This document shows, one piece after another, positions 17,690 through 26,552 of a stretch of 64,000 nucleotides of DNA (its first letter is position 1; each line of letters begins with the position of its first letter). Both the position numbers and the translations under genes were made by a program. The DNA comes from Mesorhizobium loti (GTDB lineage Bacteria > Pseudomonadota > Alphaproteobacteria > Rhizobiales > Rhizobiaceae): NCBI GenBank assembly GCA_014189435.1, contig CP050295.1, positions 372,001 through 436,000 of the forward strand, read 5' to 3'. Below the pieces are notes generated by a model. It did not search any database. It worked only from the letters and a program-made list of their open reading frames with translations, and was not told the origin of the DNA.

Positions 17690-17979
17690 GGCTGAAATGG
17701 TCAGCGTTTGCGCTTGCTGATCGCGACGACATCTTCACCCATATCGAAGCCGAAAGCCCGCGCGCGGCGGCTGCCGTTGACGAGCATATCGCGCAGGCGG
17801 TGCTCCGCCTGGTCGAGTTTCCCGAGAGTGGACGCCCTGGACGAGTGCCCGGCACGCGGGAGCTGGTCATCTCCCGAACGCCATATATTGCAGCCTACGT
17901 TCTAACCCATGATGCTATCCGTATCCTGCGTGTTCTCCATGGTGCGCAGATGTGGCCCGAGGACTTTTCGTCCGACTAG
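17686..17979 (+). CDS. RelE/ParE-family toxin
   Basis: A 97-residue protein of the RelE/ParE superfamily: ADRDDIFTHIEAESPRAAAA at the N-terminal helices, LRLVEFPESGRPGRVPGTRE, then ISRTPYIAAYVLTHDAIRIL and VLHGAQMWP, the terminal strand pattern of ParE-type toxins (lVlrVlHgaq.wP). ParE members poison gyrase; RelE members cleave mRNA on the ribosome. The sequence pattern favours ParE-like. Overlaps the antitoxin by 4 bases. Confidence 0.9.
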   Translation: MRLKWSAFALADRDDIFTHIEAESPRAAAAVDEHIAQAVLRLVEFPESGRPGRVPGTRELVISRTPYIAAYVLTHDAIRILRVLHGAQMWPEDFSSD

Positions 17980-18410
17980 CTTCCGTGATGCAATCGCCTG
18001 CACGGTGACGCTGATCCCGACTGAAGCTGGCACCCGATACGCCGTTGCCAGCAGCGTTCTGCTGAACCGGCGCCATAGTCTCGGCTTCGGTTGAATGCCC
18101 CGGTCATGCTGACGAGTGACGTCGAGCGCTGACATTACTATCCTGCCAAGACGTCTCGAGTTCTGATGTCGGCGTTGGTGCTTGTGAGCACGACCCTGCC
18201 TACTGGGTCTGGGCAGATTCGCAGGCTGCCGTCGTCCGGACGGACAGTTGATCACACAAGTCGCCGTCTCATGGCGATGAGGCGGTGGTGGAACGCCCGT
18301 CTTCATTCCTGTTTCCGAAAGCACGTCCATCTGCGTCCTCGATGTGACTGGTCTGACCGAACGCCGATCCCGCAGCGCGGGCTCTCGATCTTGTCCCGGC
18401 AACGGCCTGC

Positions 18411-18466
18411 GCGACTTTCTTCCCCTGCCGGCTGCGCCGCCATTCCTCGCGATCCAAGAAAGTCGC
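18411..18466 (+). promoter_or_regulatory. Leader stem-loop before DUF736 copy A
   Basis: Perfect 11-bp inverted repeat GCGACTTTCTT (18411-18421) / AAGAAAGTCGC (18456-18466), with a 34-base GC-rich loop, about 155 bases upstream of the DUF736 start. It is duplicated in copy B at 20159-20214. Possible roles are an attenuator, an RNA structure or a single-strand promoter; none is shown. Confidence 0.55.
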
Positions 18467-18621
18467 TCCCGGCCGCCTTCCACTTCGTTCCAGCCCTAAG
18501 GACCACCCCATTTGCGCACGCGCAACGGGGACCCCGGTGGGTGCGGGTCGATCGCCTCCGTTCCACCGACCGTCATCGAGGTCGCGATGGGCGCGGCCCG
18601 ACCAACAAAGGAATGAGACAA

Positions 18622-18933
18622 ATGGCTACCATCGGCACCTTCACCTCCACCGGCAACGGCTTCACCGGCACGATCAAAACCCTCAACCTCAACGTCAAGG
18701 CCAAGCTGGTCCGCGTCGAGAACCCCTCGGACAAGGGCCCGCACTTCCGCATCTTCGCGGCGGCGAATGTCGAATTGGGCGCCGCCTGGCAGAAGGTCTC
18801 CGCAGAAGGCCGTGACTACCTCTCGGTCAAGCTGGACGACCCGAGCTTCCCCGCTCCGATCTACGCCACCCTGATCGAAGTTGACGGCGAGCAAGGCCTG
18901 CAGCTGATCTGGTCCCGATCAAACCGGGACTGA
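18622..18933 (+). CDS. DUF736 protein, copy A (103 aa)
   Basis: Small beta-rich protein, [20 protein letters not shown] ... [12 protein letters not shown] ... [20 protein letters not shown] ... [19 protein letters not shown], the complete DUF736 domain. DUF736 proteins are found almost only on conjugative plasmids and ICEs of alpha- and gammaproteobacteria; their role is unknown, and an OB- or SSB-like nucleic-acid role has been guessed from composition. The start is preceded by AAAGGAATGAGACAA. The encoded protein is identical to copy B. Followed 14 bases later by a terminator hairpin. Confidence 0.9.
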   Translation: MATIGTFTSTGNGFTGTIKTLNLNVKAKLVRVENPSDKGPHFRIFAAANVELGAAWQKVSAEGRDYLSVKLDDPSFPAPIYATLIEVDGEQGLQLIWSRSNRD

Positions 18934-18947
18934 GGATCTCGCGCGAG

Positions 18948-18969
18948 GGCTCCGCCGCAAGGCGGGGCC
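18948..18969 (+). terminator. Hairpin terminator after DUF736 copy A
   Basis: Stem GGCTCCGCC / GGCGGGGCC (one G-T pair) with GCAA loop, at the end of the repeated unit. The same structure ends copy B at 20696-20717. Confidence 0.6.
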
Positions 18970-19048
18970 TTCAGCCTTCTTCGGCAGGTGCACTTGAACG
19001 TCAGGCACGCATAGACTAAGTTTCATGGACTAAGTCATGGAGCCAGCA

Positions 19049-19294
19049 ATGCGCACCGTCAATATCCACGAGGCCAAGACGCATCTGTCACGCCTTATCG
19101 ACAAGGCGGCCAAGGGCGAATCTTTCATCATCGCCAAATCCGGCAAGCCGATGGTGAAGGTCGTCGCGATAGACGCTCCTGCGGCCGGCGAAACGCGTCG
19201 CGTCGGGTTTATGGCCGGGCAGTTTTCCGTTCCGGACGATTTTGATCGCATGGCCGGTGAGGAAATCGAGAAGCTGTTTGGCGGCGACGCATGA
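19049..19294 (+). CDS. Phd/YefM-family antitoxin
   Basis: An 81-residue protein with the Phd signature at its start (MRTVNIHEAKTHLSRLIDKA, then GESFIIAKSGKPMVKVVAID), the N-terminal fold that dimerises and binds DNA. The C-terminal tail (DDFDRMAGEEIEKLFGG) should neutralise the toxin. The ATG at 19049 is taken rather than 19037 because the conserved domain begins there. It overlaps the downstream PIN-domain gene by 4 bases (ATGA). Since that toxin is frameshifted, the antitoxin may now act alone. Confidence 0.85.
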   Translation: MRTVNIHEAKTHLSRLIDKAAKGESFIIAKSGKPMVKVVAIDAPAAGETRRVGFMAGQFSVPDDFDRMAGEEIEKLFGGDA

Positions 19295-19676
19295 AACTTC
19301 TGCTCGATACCCATCTTCTGCTCTGGGCGGCGGGCGAGCCCGACAAGCTCCCGCCTGCCGCCCTCGCTGAGATCGAGAGTGCCGACAACGACCTGACGTT
19401 CAGCGCTGCAAGTCTCTGGGAGATTGCGATCAAACGGGGTCTGGGCCGCGCTGATTTCACGGTCGATGCGCGTCTTTTGCGCAGGGCCCTGATCGACAAC
19501 GGCTATTATGAGCTGCCAATCACAAGCGAGCATGCCATAGCCGTGGAGGGGCTTCCCCCATCCACAAGGACCCCTTCGATCGGATCCTGATTGCTCAGTC
19601 GATCGTCGAGGGCATTACATTGCTGACCGTCGACGATCTGGTTGCACAATATCCCGCGCCTATCCGTCGCCTTTGA
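19291..19676 (+). pseudogene. PIN-domain (VapC-type) toxin, frameshifted
   Basis: A PIN-domain RNase of the type paired with Phd antitoxins. The N-terminal acidic residue is in KLLLDTHLLLWAAG, with a second region in FSAASLWEIAIKRGLG. The original frame breaks after AIAVEGLPP: a run of five C (19553-19557) where six would be expected. The conserved tail (KDPFDRILIAQSIVEG, then LLTVDDLVAQYPAPIRRL) follows in the +1 frame to TGA 19674-19676. The remaining catalytic aspartates lie after the break, so the product as written is inactive. A one-base error in the C run could also explain it. Confidence 0.85.
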
Positions 19677-19923
19677 TAACCTCCGGCCGGAGAGCGGGGG
19701 CTTCTTCCTGCCGTACCCGCGCCGTTCATCGCCCGCCCAAGTCCTTTATTGTGAAAACGCGCCGAACAGAGACCCCAAGCACTGGACGCCCAAATATCTG
19801 ATCCACTGCTCTTTCCAGGATTTTCGACGGGCCACTTCCGGACCCCATGCCATTACCCGGTCGGCCTGACCAGTGACGTCGAGCGCTCACATTGCCACCC
19901 TGCCACGACGTCTCGGTTCTGGT

Positions 19924-20717
19924 GTCGGCGTTGGTGCTTGTGAGCACGACCCTGCCTACTGGGTCTGGGCAGATTCGCAGGCTGCCGTCGTCCGGACGGA
20001 CAGTTGATCACACAAGTCGCCGCGATGAGGCGGTGGTGGAACGCCCGTCTTCATTCCTGTTTCCGAAAGCACGTCCATCTGCGTCCTCGATGTGACTGGT
20101 CTGACCGAACGCCGATCCCGCAGCGCGGGCTCTCGATCTTGTCCCGGCAACGGCCTGCGCGACTTTCTTCCCCTGCCGGCTGCGCCGCCATTCCTCGCGA
20201 TCCAAGAAAGTCGCTCCCGGCCGCCTTCCACTTCGTTCCAGCCCTAAGGACCACCCCATTTGCGCACGCGCAACGGGGACCCCGGTGGGTGCGGGTCGAT
20301 CGCCTCCGTTCCACCGACCGTCATCGAGGTCGCGATGGGCGCGGCCCGACCAACAAAGGAATGAGACAAATGGCTACCATCGGCACCTTCACCTCCACCG
20401 GCAACGGCTTCACCGGCACGATCAAAACCCTCAACCTCAACGTCAAGGCCAAGCTGGTCCGCGTCGAGAACCCCTCGGACAAGGGCCCGCACTTCCGCAT
20501 CTTCGCGGCGGCGAATGTCGAATTGGGCGCCGCCTGGCAGAAGGTCTCCGCAGAAGGCCGTGACTACCTCTCGGTCAAGCTGGACGACCCGAGCTTCCCC
20601 GCTCCGATCTACGCCACCCTGATCGAAGTTGACGGCGAGCAAGGCCTGCAGCTGATCTGGTCCCGATCAAACCGGGACTGAGGATCTCGCGCGAGGGCTC
20701 CGCCGCAAGGCGGGGCC
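19924..20717 (+). repeat. Direct repeat copy B (0.8 kb, DUF736 cassette)
   Basis: Second copy of the segment at 18168-18969, 1.75 kb downstream in the same orientation and lacking 8 bases of the leader. It carries the same leader hairpin (20159-20169 with 20204-20214) and terminator (20696-20717). The Phd/PIN module lies between the two copies, so recombination between them would delete that module together with one DUF736 gene. Confidence 0.9.
20370..20681 (+). CDS. DUF736 protein, copy B (103 aa)
   Basis: Amino-acid sequence identical to copy A (18622-18933), with the same start context and downstream hairpin. Two identical copies 1.75 kb apart suggest either a dosage effect or a recent unselected tandem duplication around the toxin-antitoxin pair. 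The 5' leader differs from copy A only by the 8-base deletion, so both are probably expressed alike. Function of DUF736 unknown; restricted to conjugative elements. Confidence 0.9.
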   Translation: MATIGTFTSTGNGFTGTIKTLNLNVKAKLVRVENPSDKGPHFRIFAAANVELGAAWQKVSAEGRDYLSVKLDDPSFPAPIYATLIEVDGEQGLQLIWSRSNRD

Positions 20718-20751
20718 CACTGGCGAACTGGTCAACCGAAAGGACACCTAC

Positions 20752-20928
20752 ATGACGAGCACCATCGCGCATCAGCAAAAGCCCTTGGTTCCGTCGACAT
20801 CGCCGTCTGGCCGGGCGGTGCGTGGACCGAACTGGTCGACGTCTGGAACGGCGATGCGGCTTCGTGTCCGATACCTCGAGCCGCTTGAGTATCTGCCGTC
20901 GCTGCTCTATACGATGCGTGATGATTGA
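20752..20928 (+). pseudogene. Degenerate small plasmid ORF
   Basis: From the ATG at 20752 the three frames alternately give plausible pieces: MTSTIAHQQK, then in another frame VDIAVWPGGAWTELVDVWNG, then YLPSLLYTMRDD. It looks like a 60-residue plasmid protein damaged by indels, sitting just after the second DUF736 terminator. Family not identified; the call is weak. Confidence 0.3.
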
Positions 20929-20948
20929 TGCGAACCAAGGAGGGCGAT

Positions 20949-21176
20949 ATGAGAACGACACTGGCGATCGATGACGACGTCCTGGTCGCGGCCAAGGCCA
21001 TGGCCCGGCAGCAAGATCGCAGCGTGGGCGAGATCATCACCGATCTCGCCCGGCGCTCGCTGCGCCGCCCGCAGGCCGGCGGCGAGCGCAACGGGATTCC
21101 TCTGCTGTCGCCTCGGCCGGATGCCCCTCCTGTCACGCTTGAGACGGTCAACGCCTTACGTGACGAGCTGCCGTGA
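20949..21176 (+). CDS. vapB: VapB-like antitoxin (ribbon-helix-helix)
   Basis: A 75-residue protein: MRTTLAIDDDVLVAAKAMAR then QDRSVGEIITDLARRSLRRP, a ribbon-helix-helix DNA-binding unit of the kind paired with PIN toxins. The C-terminal segment (PVTLETVNALRDELP) should bind the toxin. The start at 20949 is fixed by AAGGAGGG 5 bases upstream. It overlaps the toxin start through GTGA. Probably autoregulatory. Confidence 0.9.
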   Translation: MRTTLAIDDDVLVAAKAMARQQDRSVGEIITDLARRSLRRPQAGGERNGIPLLSPRPDAPPVTLETVNALRDELP

Positions 21177-21610
21177 CCTTCCTGCTCGATGTCAATGTGC
21201 TGATCGCGCTGATCGATCCTGGCCATGTCGCCCATGACGATGCGCATGGCTGGTTCGAAGTGACCGGCTACGCCGCATGGGCTACCTGTCCCATCACCGA
21301 AAACGGCGTCCTGCGCATCGTCGGCAACCAAAAATATCCTAATTCTCCCGGCTCGCCTGCAGTCGTTGCGCAAATCGTTACCAAGTTGCGAGCCCTGCAT
21401 GGGCACAGCTTCTGGCCCGACGATGTGAGCCTGGTTGGCTCCGGCGACATCGATGCTGCGAAAATCCTGACCTCGGCACAGGTCACCGACACTTATCTTC
21501 TTGCGCTCGCCAAGGCGCATGGTGGCCAACTTGCGAGCTTTGACCGCAAGCTGTCGGCGGCGGCCCTGAAGAGCGGGAAGTCTTCACTGCACCTGATCAC
21601 CACAAGCTAG
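21173..21610 (+). CDS. vapC: VapC-family PIN-domain RNase toxin
   Basis: A 145-residue PIN protein starting at GTG (21173) inside the antitoxin stop. The catalytic acidic residues are visible in FLLDVNVLIALID (first Asp), TENGVLRIV (Glu), VTDTYLLALAKAHG (Asp) and LASFDRKLS (final Asp). VapC enzymes cut specific RNAs such as initiator tRNA when the labile antitoxin is lost. Intact, unlike the PIN gene at 19291. Confidence 0.9.
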   Translation: MTFLLDVNVLIALIDPGHVAHDDAHGWFEVTGYAAWATCPITENGVLRIVGNQKYPNSPGSPAVVAQIVTKLRALHGHSFWPDDVSLVGSGDIDAAKILTSAQVTDTYLLALAKAHGGQLASFDRKLSAAALKSGKSSLHLITTS

Positions 21611-21647
21611 ACCGCCGGGCTCTTTCTGTCAGGGTATCCCGGCAAGA

Positions 21648-21926
21648 TCAGCCGTTGAGCGCGTCCTTGATGGCTTTTGCCGGCGTGAAGGACAGCTTCT
21701 TCGAGGCGGAGATCTTGATGGTCGCGCCCGTCGACGGGTTGCGGCCCTCGCGTTCAGGTGTGTCCTTCACCTTGAATTTGCCGAAACCGGGCAGGCTCGT
21801 CTCGGCACCGCTCGCGGCCGCATCGGCGATCGCCTTGAACACGCTGTCGACGATGCTCCTGGCCTGCATCTTCGTCAGACCGTTGTCGGCTGCAATCTTG
21901 TCAGCGATCTCATTTGCGGTCGTCAT
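21648..21926 (-). CDS. HU-family DNA-binding protein
   Basis: A 92-residue HU/IHF-like protein: MTTANEIADKIAADNGLTKM, then VFKAIADAAASGAETSLPGF and GKFKVKDTPEREGRNPSTGA (the DNA-wrapping arm with RNP), then KKLSFTPAKAIKDALNG. Length is standard. It bends DNA and could support replication, transfer or silencing of the element. Encoded on the opposite strand to the neighbouring leading-region genes, with its own upstream region at 21930-22045. Confidence 0.95.
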   Translation of the reverse strand: MTTANEIADKIAADNGLTKMQARSIVDSVFKAIADAAASGAETSLPGFGKFKVKDTPEREGRNPSTGATIKISASKKLSFTPAKAIKDALNG

Positions 21927-22045
21927 GGAACGTGCTCCTCGCGTTGTTGCTGGTCACTGTTTGGCACACAACAACACGGGGTTGGTAGTCCGCGCGTGCG
22001 CAACGCTTGAAAATTCCCGGAAGACTGCGCGATCGGCCTGATTTC

Positions 22046-22291
22046 CTACGGAGCCATATATCCGCGCTTACGTTTGCGGCGCTCGAGCCGGGAGAACGCT
22101 TCGTCGGAATCCGCGCGCTCATCGAAGGTTTCCATCATCACCTGGCCGTTTGTGCCGATCCGGCCCCAGTTGCGGACCAGCGACGCGCCGCCGAACAATG
22201 TCGGCTGAATGGACAGCACATAGAACCGAGACATGTTGCGAGCCGGATCGATGCGGCGAAGATGAAGCGGGTCTGTCACAGGTTTCGGCAT
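22046..22291 (-). CDS. WGR-domain protein (81 aa)
   Basis: Consists almost only of a WGR domain: FYVLSIQPTLFGGASLVRNW then GRIGTNGQVMMETFDERADS and SRLERRKRKRGY, with the diagnostic W-G-R (NWGRIG). WGR domains bind nucleic acid in PARPs and in MolR-type proteins; free-standing ones are common on rhizobial plasmids and of unknown role. The ATG at 22291 is preferred to an upstream TTG at 22321. Confidence 0.85.
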   Translation of the reverse strand: MPKPVTDPLHLRRIDPARNMSRFYVLSIQPTLFGGASLVRNWGRIGTNGQVMMETFDERADSDEAFSRLERRKRKRGYMAP

Positions 22292-22665
22292 AGTTGGAAT
22301 CTTCGCTTCCTTTGGAAGCAACGTCCAACGACTTCGATGAATCGATCATGCCTGACCGATTCATGCGGCTGATGCGCCCGGCTCAATACACCAGCTGCGC
22401 CGTGATTGTTCGCCTGAAATGTCGTGCTACGCCGATCGTGTCCAATGAGTGTTCCCAATCGGTTGCCGGTGCTTCGCAGTATTGATGGAACGCATCCGCT
22501 TGCGGTACTGTCAGCGATCGACGGCTCGCGTGTTCCCCAGCCCGAAGGGCCGCCGCCCAACTTGGTGGGCGGCGAAGCGGAGGGGCTGAACGCGCTATCC
22601 AAAACGCGCCGTAGAGAAGCCCCGGAGCTTTCACAGGGAGAGAAGTCCTTGCCCGATCGGGCAGG
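22292..22665. other. 370-bp stretch without recognised gene
   Basis: Short frames on both strands give no recognisable protein. A perfect 9-bp hairpin (CGCCGCCCA-ACTTGG-TGGGCGGCG, 22551-22574) lies in the middle and may be a leftover terminator or an end of a lost element. Confidence 0.4.
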
Positions 22666-22818
22666 TCATTTCTTGTTCGGCCCGAACCTGTTTGTGCCAA
22701 CTCGTTCAAGCATGTCGTTGCGCCGACAGTAGATCGCGCGGCCGCAGCGCAGCGGCGGGTTGCCGGCGGTGAAGACGATCTGCTCATCGGTGCGTATTTG
22801 TATAACTTCATGAGGGGA
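22666..22818 (-). pseudogene. TraG/VirD4-type coupling protein C-terminal fragment
   Basis: About 50 codons ending in TGA (22666-22668) read PHEVIQIRTDEQIVFTAGNP then LRCGRAIYCRRNDM, the characteristic tail of TraG coupling proteins of ICE/IncP-type transfer systems. The rest of the gene is gone; a stop and unrelated DNA lie upstream, next to the ISNCY remnant. It does not match the intact VirD4 of this window, so it comes from a second, lost conjugation system. Confidence 0.65.
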
Positions 22819-22934
22819 TGATCAGCGGCCGTCGAGCGATCTTCTTCCTAACGCACTGATTTACCGCCATAATATCGTGTTCCATAATGTATGTTATGCG
22901 ACTTTCGGATCGGATCGGATGTAGGCGCAAAGTT

Positions 22935-24296
22935 AAAATGTCCCACTTCTGCAAATAGGAATGTCGCTTCCGTTTGCTGAATGCCATTCTCCCCGGCACC
23001 GATAGCGAGGGAGACTCTAGGTGGGATTGGTCTGCGTCGGGCGCGAAAATCCTGGGGCTCACGGTCCGCCAGACCCAACGATTATTGAGGACATTCCAAG
23101 ACGACGGTGCCGCGGCTCTCCGCCACAAGGCGCGCGGCAGATGTTCGAACAATCGGATCGTCGACAACGTTCGCGACTTTGTCCTGGAGCTCATCCGCGA
23201 ACACTATGTCGACTTTGGTCCGACGCTTGTCCGCGAGAAGCTGCTCGAGCGACACCAGATAGCGGTCAGCAAAGAGACGCTGCGCAAATGGATGACCGAA
23301 GCCGCCATTTGGACATCGCGACGTGAGCGGAAGCGCCAGATTCATCAACCGCGTGGCAGGCGAGATTGCATCGGCGAGTTGGTTCAGATCGACGGATCGC
23401 ACCATTGGTGGTTCGAGAGCCGGGGGCCAAAGTGCGCCCTGCTCGTCTACATCGATGACGCCACCGGCAAGCTGCTGCATCTGCGCGGTATCGACACGAT
23501 CGAATCTGCGAATGCCTATGCGGCCGAGTTCGCCGCCGATTTCAATTCCCGTTTTGGTAAGGAACCACGCAATCCGAAGGACATGCACCGTCCCCTCGCC
23601 GATCATGAGAACCTGGACGGCGCCATGTGCCGCAAGGAGTTCCGCACACTGTCGCAGGCTTTGACGCTGCGCTACGACAAGGTGCTGTTCATTCTCGATC
23701 CGAGCGTCTTCGCTAAGCGCCTGGCCGGTAAGAAGGTCGTTGTCTGCGACTATCCCGATGGCCGCCTCGAGATCATGGAGGGCAGCACGTCCTTACCCTA
23801 TAGAACTTTTGACAAGCTGCGCTCGGTACACAGATCGGAGATCGTCGAGAACAAACGCCTGGATGAAGCGCTTGCAATGGTGGCCGAGATGCAGGCCGGA
23901 CGTGAACTGACACGCAGCCAACACGGACCGCGGCGCACAGGCCAGGCGAACCACTTGTTCGGCATTCCCGCCTGGTCGACGGACGGATTTCATGAACGAT
24001 CCCGCCGTGATCGCCCGGCGGGGACAGGCGCTGACGAGGCTGGAAGCTGCGGAATGAGATGTCGTGACCAGATCATCAGCGACATTGCGCCAATGTCGTA
24101 GGCTCGTCGGACGCTGCCCTTCGCATCCATGTCGTTGGCAGGCTCTCAAAGCTAAAGCCGAAGAAGCCACGATTGATCGCACCCGATCGGGCTGCGCAAC
24201 CCTGACCAGTTTACGCCCGATCGGGCGCTCACGTCGGCGCCAAGACGCGCGTCGCTGTCGCATTCTAAATTGCTGGCGATGTCGCGTCTCTAAATC
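22935..24296 (+). mobile_element. ISNCY-type element, internally deleted
   Basis: Defined by a transposase gene with an internal deletion and by end motifs: TTTAGAGACGCGACAT and TTTAGAATGCGACAG (complement of about 24250-24294) at the right, and related GGAATGTCGCTT near 22960 at the left. A similar TTAGAGATGCGACA motif precedes the second ISNCY fragment at about 26440. Limits are approximate. It truncates a GNAT gene on its right and lies next to the TraG fragment on its left. Confidence 0.6.
22974..24101 (+). pseudogene. ISNCY-family transposase with deleted catalytic core
   Basis: Clear ISNCY/ISDol-like features: HTH region ILGLTVRQTQRLLRTFQDDG, ALRHKARGRCSNNRI, then DFGPTLVREKLLERHQIAVS and IQIDGS-type first Asp (GELVQIDGSHHWWFE). 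After IDTIESANAY the frame jumps directly to FNSRFGKEPRNPKDMHRPL, which normally lies about 120 residues later, so the second Asp and the Glu of the DDE triad are missing. The reading frame is intact but the enzyme must be inactive. The N-terminus is also atypical. Confidence 0.75.
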
Positions 24297-24487
24297 GTTT
24301 TGACATCGGATGTAGCTGCGCCGAGCGTCGTCCAGTGATCCGCGTGCGCGTCCTCGATCACTGATCGGTTGCAGTAGAATCCTTCGCCCGTCTCTTCTCG
24401 CTCCGCCCTCAGCCAGTCCATGATCTTCTGGAAATCGTCCTCGGATGCCTTCCGGATGATGGGGACCATTTTTATCCTCGTCGACAT
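24290..24487 (-). pseudogene. GNAT-like acetyltransferase N-terminal fragment
   Basis: From the ATG at 24487 (GGAGG 8 bases upstream) the protein reads VPIIRKASEDDFQKIMDWLR then EREETGEGFYCNRSVIED, which resembles the first beta-alpha-alpha part of GNAT N-acetyltransferases. After about 24330 the frame enters the ISNCY end and the acetyl-CoA-binding part is missing. Truncated, non-functional. Confidence 0.5.
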
Positions 24488-24616
24488 TGAATCTACCTCC
24501 GCGCGCGACCCACGAAGAAGTGTTCGGATCATGGCAATCGCCACAGCTGTGATTGACATCTGCGGTAATTGCCATTATAAATCCACTTAACACAGTAAAT
24601 CGCGTTAAATGCTACT

Positions 24617-24916
24617 ATGCTCACATTCAATATGACATCTCCGATGGAGATTATCCAAGGTGCCGCAGCACGGATGAAGCGGCGGCGGATCGATGCCGAT
24701 CTTACCCAACGGGAGCTGGCTTCCAAGGCTGGAGTTTCCTACGGCTCGCTGAGAGTTTTCGAGGAGACTGGCAAGGCATCCTTCGAAGCTGTCGTGAAGC
24801 TCGCATTCGCCTTGGAGGCGGAAGCTGAATTCGAAGGTTTGTTTCCTTCACGTCCGCCGAAAACACTCGAAGACGTAATCGGGCGCCCGGCCAGGCAGAG
24901 GGTCCGCAAGAAATGA
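24617..24916 (+). CDS. hipB: HipB-like XRE antitoxin
   Basis: A 99-residue helix-turn-helix protein: MKRRRIDADLTQRELASKAG then VSYGSLRVFEETGKASFEAV, a classical XRE/HTH_3 domain. The tail is basic and ends overlapping hipA by 4 bases (ATGA). It should bind its own promoter and hold HipA; the AT-rich upstream sequence includes TTAACACAGTAAATCGCGTTAA-like inverted ends. The start could also be the ATG at 24632; no strong ribosome-binding site decides. Confidence 0.85.
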   Translation: MLTFNMTSPMEIIQGAAARMKRRRIDADLTQRELASKAGVSYGSLRVFEETGKASFEAVVKLAFALEAEAEFEGLFPSRPPKTLEDVIGRPARQRVRKK

Positions 24917-26328
24917 AGTTCAGGCCAATCAGGGAAATGAAGGTGGTCCTGGATCTCGAAGGGAGCCAGCGACAGCTAGGGACCCTTGCGTGGAGCACCG
25001 ATGAACGACGGGCTTACTTCCAGTACTCGGCTGAGTTCATAACTGCGCCGCTCTTGATTTCTCCATTCAATTTGGCTGCCAAGGCGGGTCTTATTGCAGC
25101 CAAGCTCGATCCGTTCGATGGGCTGCATGGCTTGTTTAACGACAGCCTTCCAGATGGATGGGGACGCCTTTTGCTGGATCGCCGCCTTCAAAAGGCTGGC
25201 GTCGACTATCACATGCTCACACCCTTGGACCGCCTTTCCGCGGTGGGAAGGACGGGAATGGGCGCGTTGGCCTACATTCCTGAACTGCCTGGCGAAGAGC
25301 CGGCTGCAGGGGACCTAGACTGGTTCGTTGAACAGGTGGAGCTTGTCCAGAACGAGATGGACACTGCTGATATCGATGCCTTGCAGAGTGCCCAAGGCGG
25401 TTCCGCAGGGGCGCGTCCAAAGATCATGATCGGCTTGAACCCGGATCAGAATACCTTCGTGATTGACTACGGCCATGAATTGAAGCCCGGGTTTGATCGC
25501 TGGATGGTGAAATCGCGAAGTTCCGACGATCCAGCGGACATCGGCGTCGAGGAGCAAGCATATGCTCTCATGGCGCGCGAGGCCGGGCTGGCGATGGCCG
25601 AGACACGGATATTGCAGACGAAGAAGGGCAATCGTCTGTTCGCAACAAAGAGATTTGATCGCACGCCCGAGGGACGGCTGCACATGCATACCGCCAGCGG
25701 CCTCTTGTATGCGAGCCATCGCGAAGCCTCCCTGGACTACGCCGCCCTTCACAAGCTCACGCACATGATGACGAGAGACAGCGCGGAGGTCCTCCGCATG
25801 TTCGGTCACATGGCATTCAATGTGCACGCGCGGAACCGGGACGACCATTCGAAGAACCATGCATTCCTGATGGGACCGAATGGGCGGTGGAAACTCTCTC
25901 CGGCGTACGATCTGACTTTCTCGGCAGGCCCCGGAGGACAGCACAGCGCATCGATCGCGGGGGAAGGATTGAACCCAGGACGACAGCATCTGCTTGCCGT
26001 CGCCAAAGGCGCTTCCATTTCCGAACAAGAAGCGTTGAACGTGATCGAACGCATCCGCTCTGCTGTCGATCGCTGGCCACGGTTCGCGGACGAAGCAGGT
26101 CTATCCAAAGCACGAACCAATGAACTTGATCTGATCCTGAATGGACGGAGGCCGCAGCCTGCACAGGCGCTACGTTGGGACACATCCCCCGACAGCCTGG
26201 CTGTTTCCGAGCCCCTTCCGAAAAGCAACCCCGAAGCGGCCTTGGCAATCCTGGATCGCGCACCGGACATCGCGCCAGATTCAGGAGACGAGCTTGAGGA
26301 AGGAAGCTCAGCTAGTTCTAAAATGTGA
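24913..26328 (+). CDS. hipA: HipA-family serine/threonine kinase toxin (471 aa)
   Basis: HipA kinases phosphorylate glutamyl-tRNA synthetase or similar targets and induce persistence. The N-terminal subdomain is present (YSAEFITAPLLISPFNL, GLFNDSLPDGWGRLLLDRR). Kinase landmarks are the glycine-rich GGSAGARPK loop, RWMVKSRSSD for the ATP-binding Lys, FNVHARNRDDHSKNHAF for the catalytic loop (Asp and Asn), and LSPAYDLTFS for the metal-binding Asp. Length is at the upper end of the family because of a 60-residue Pro/Ser-rich tail. Intact and coupled to hipB. Confidence 0.92.
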   Translation: MKFRPIREMKVVLDLEGSQRQLGTLAWSTDERRAYFQYSAEFITAPLLISPFNLAAKAGLIAAKLDPFDGLHGLFNDSLPDGWGRLLLDRRLQKAGVDYHMLTPLDRLSAVGRTGMGALAYIPELPGEEPAAGDLDWFVEQVELVQNEMDTADIDALQSAQGGSAGARPKIMIGLNPDQNTFVIDYGHELKPGFDRWMVKSRSSDDPADIGVEEQAYALMAREAGLAMAETRILQTKKGNRLFATKRFDRTPEGRLHMHTASGLLYASHREASLDYAALHKLTHMMTRDSAEVLRMFGHMAFNVHARNRDDHSKNHAFLMGPNGRWKLSPAYDLTFSAGPGGQHSASIAGEGLNPGRQHLLAVAKGASISEQEALNVIERIRSAVDRWPRFADEAGLSKARTNELDLILNGRRPQPAQALRWDTSPDSLAVSEPLPKSNPEAALAILDRAPDIAPDSGDELEEGSSASSKM

Positions 26329-26552
26329 GGACGACAAAAGGGCCTCCCAGCACGCGCGACCAACGCGGATACCAGACCATCCCGATTTCCGCAGGTCGGC
26401 GAGTCAACTTATGGGTCACGGGACATGCGACAGTTGCCCCAGTTAGAGATGCGACACTTCCCGCTTCCGAGGCTGGTCAACATGAAGCTGGAAAGGAAGG
26501 CTGGCGACTTCACAGAGCCTGGCGTGAGACCGGGCCCCTTTGCGGAGCCGTC

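Larger units (their letters stand above)
18168..18969 (+). repeat. Direct repeat copy A (0.8 kb, DUF736 cassette)
   Basis: This segment is repeated at 19924-20717 and is nearly identical apart from an 8-base difference near 18266 (copy A has GTCTCATG extra). It contains a 450-base leader, the DUF736 gene and the terminator hairpin. Sequence similarity extends weakly upstream to about 18112. The near-identity in silent positions implies a recent duplication or gene conversion. Confidence 0.9.

Noticed and set aside
20925..20948. Upstream ATG for the VapB-like antitoxin
   Set aside because: The AAGGAGGG ribosome-binding site lies between this ATG and the one at 20949, and the conserved domain begins at 20949.
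22383..22811. 142-codon minus-strand frame beside the TraG fragment
   Set aside because: The TraG tail is read in another frame of the same strand; this frame shows no motif.
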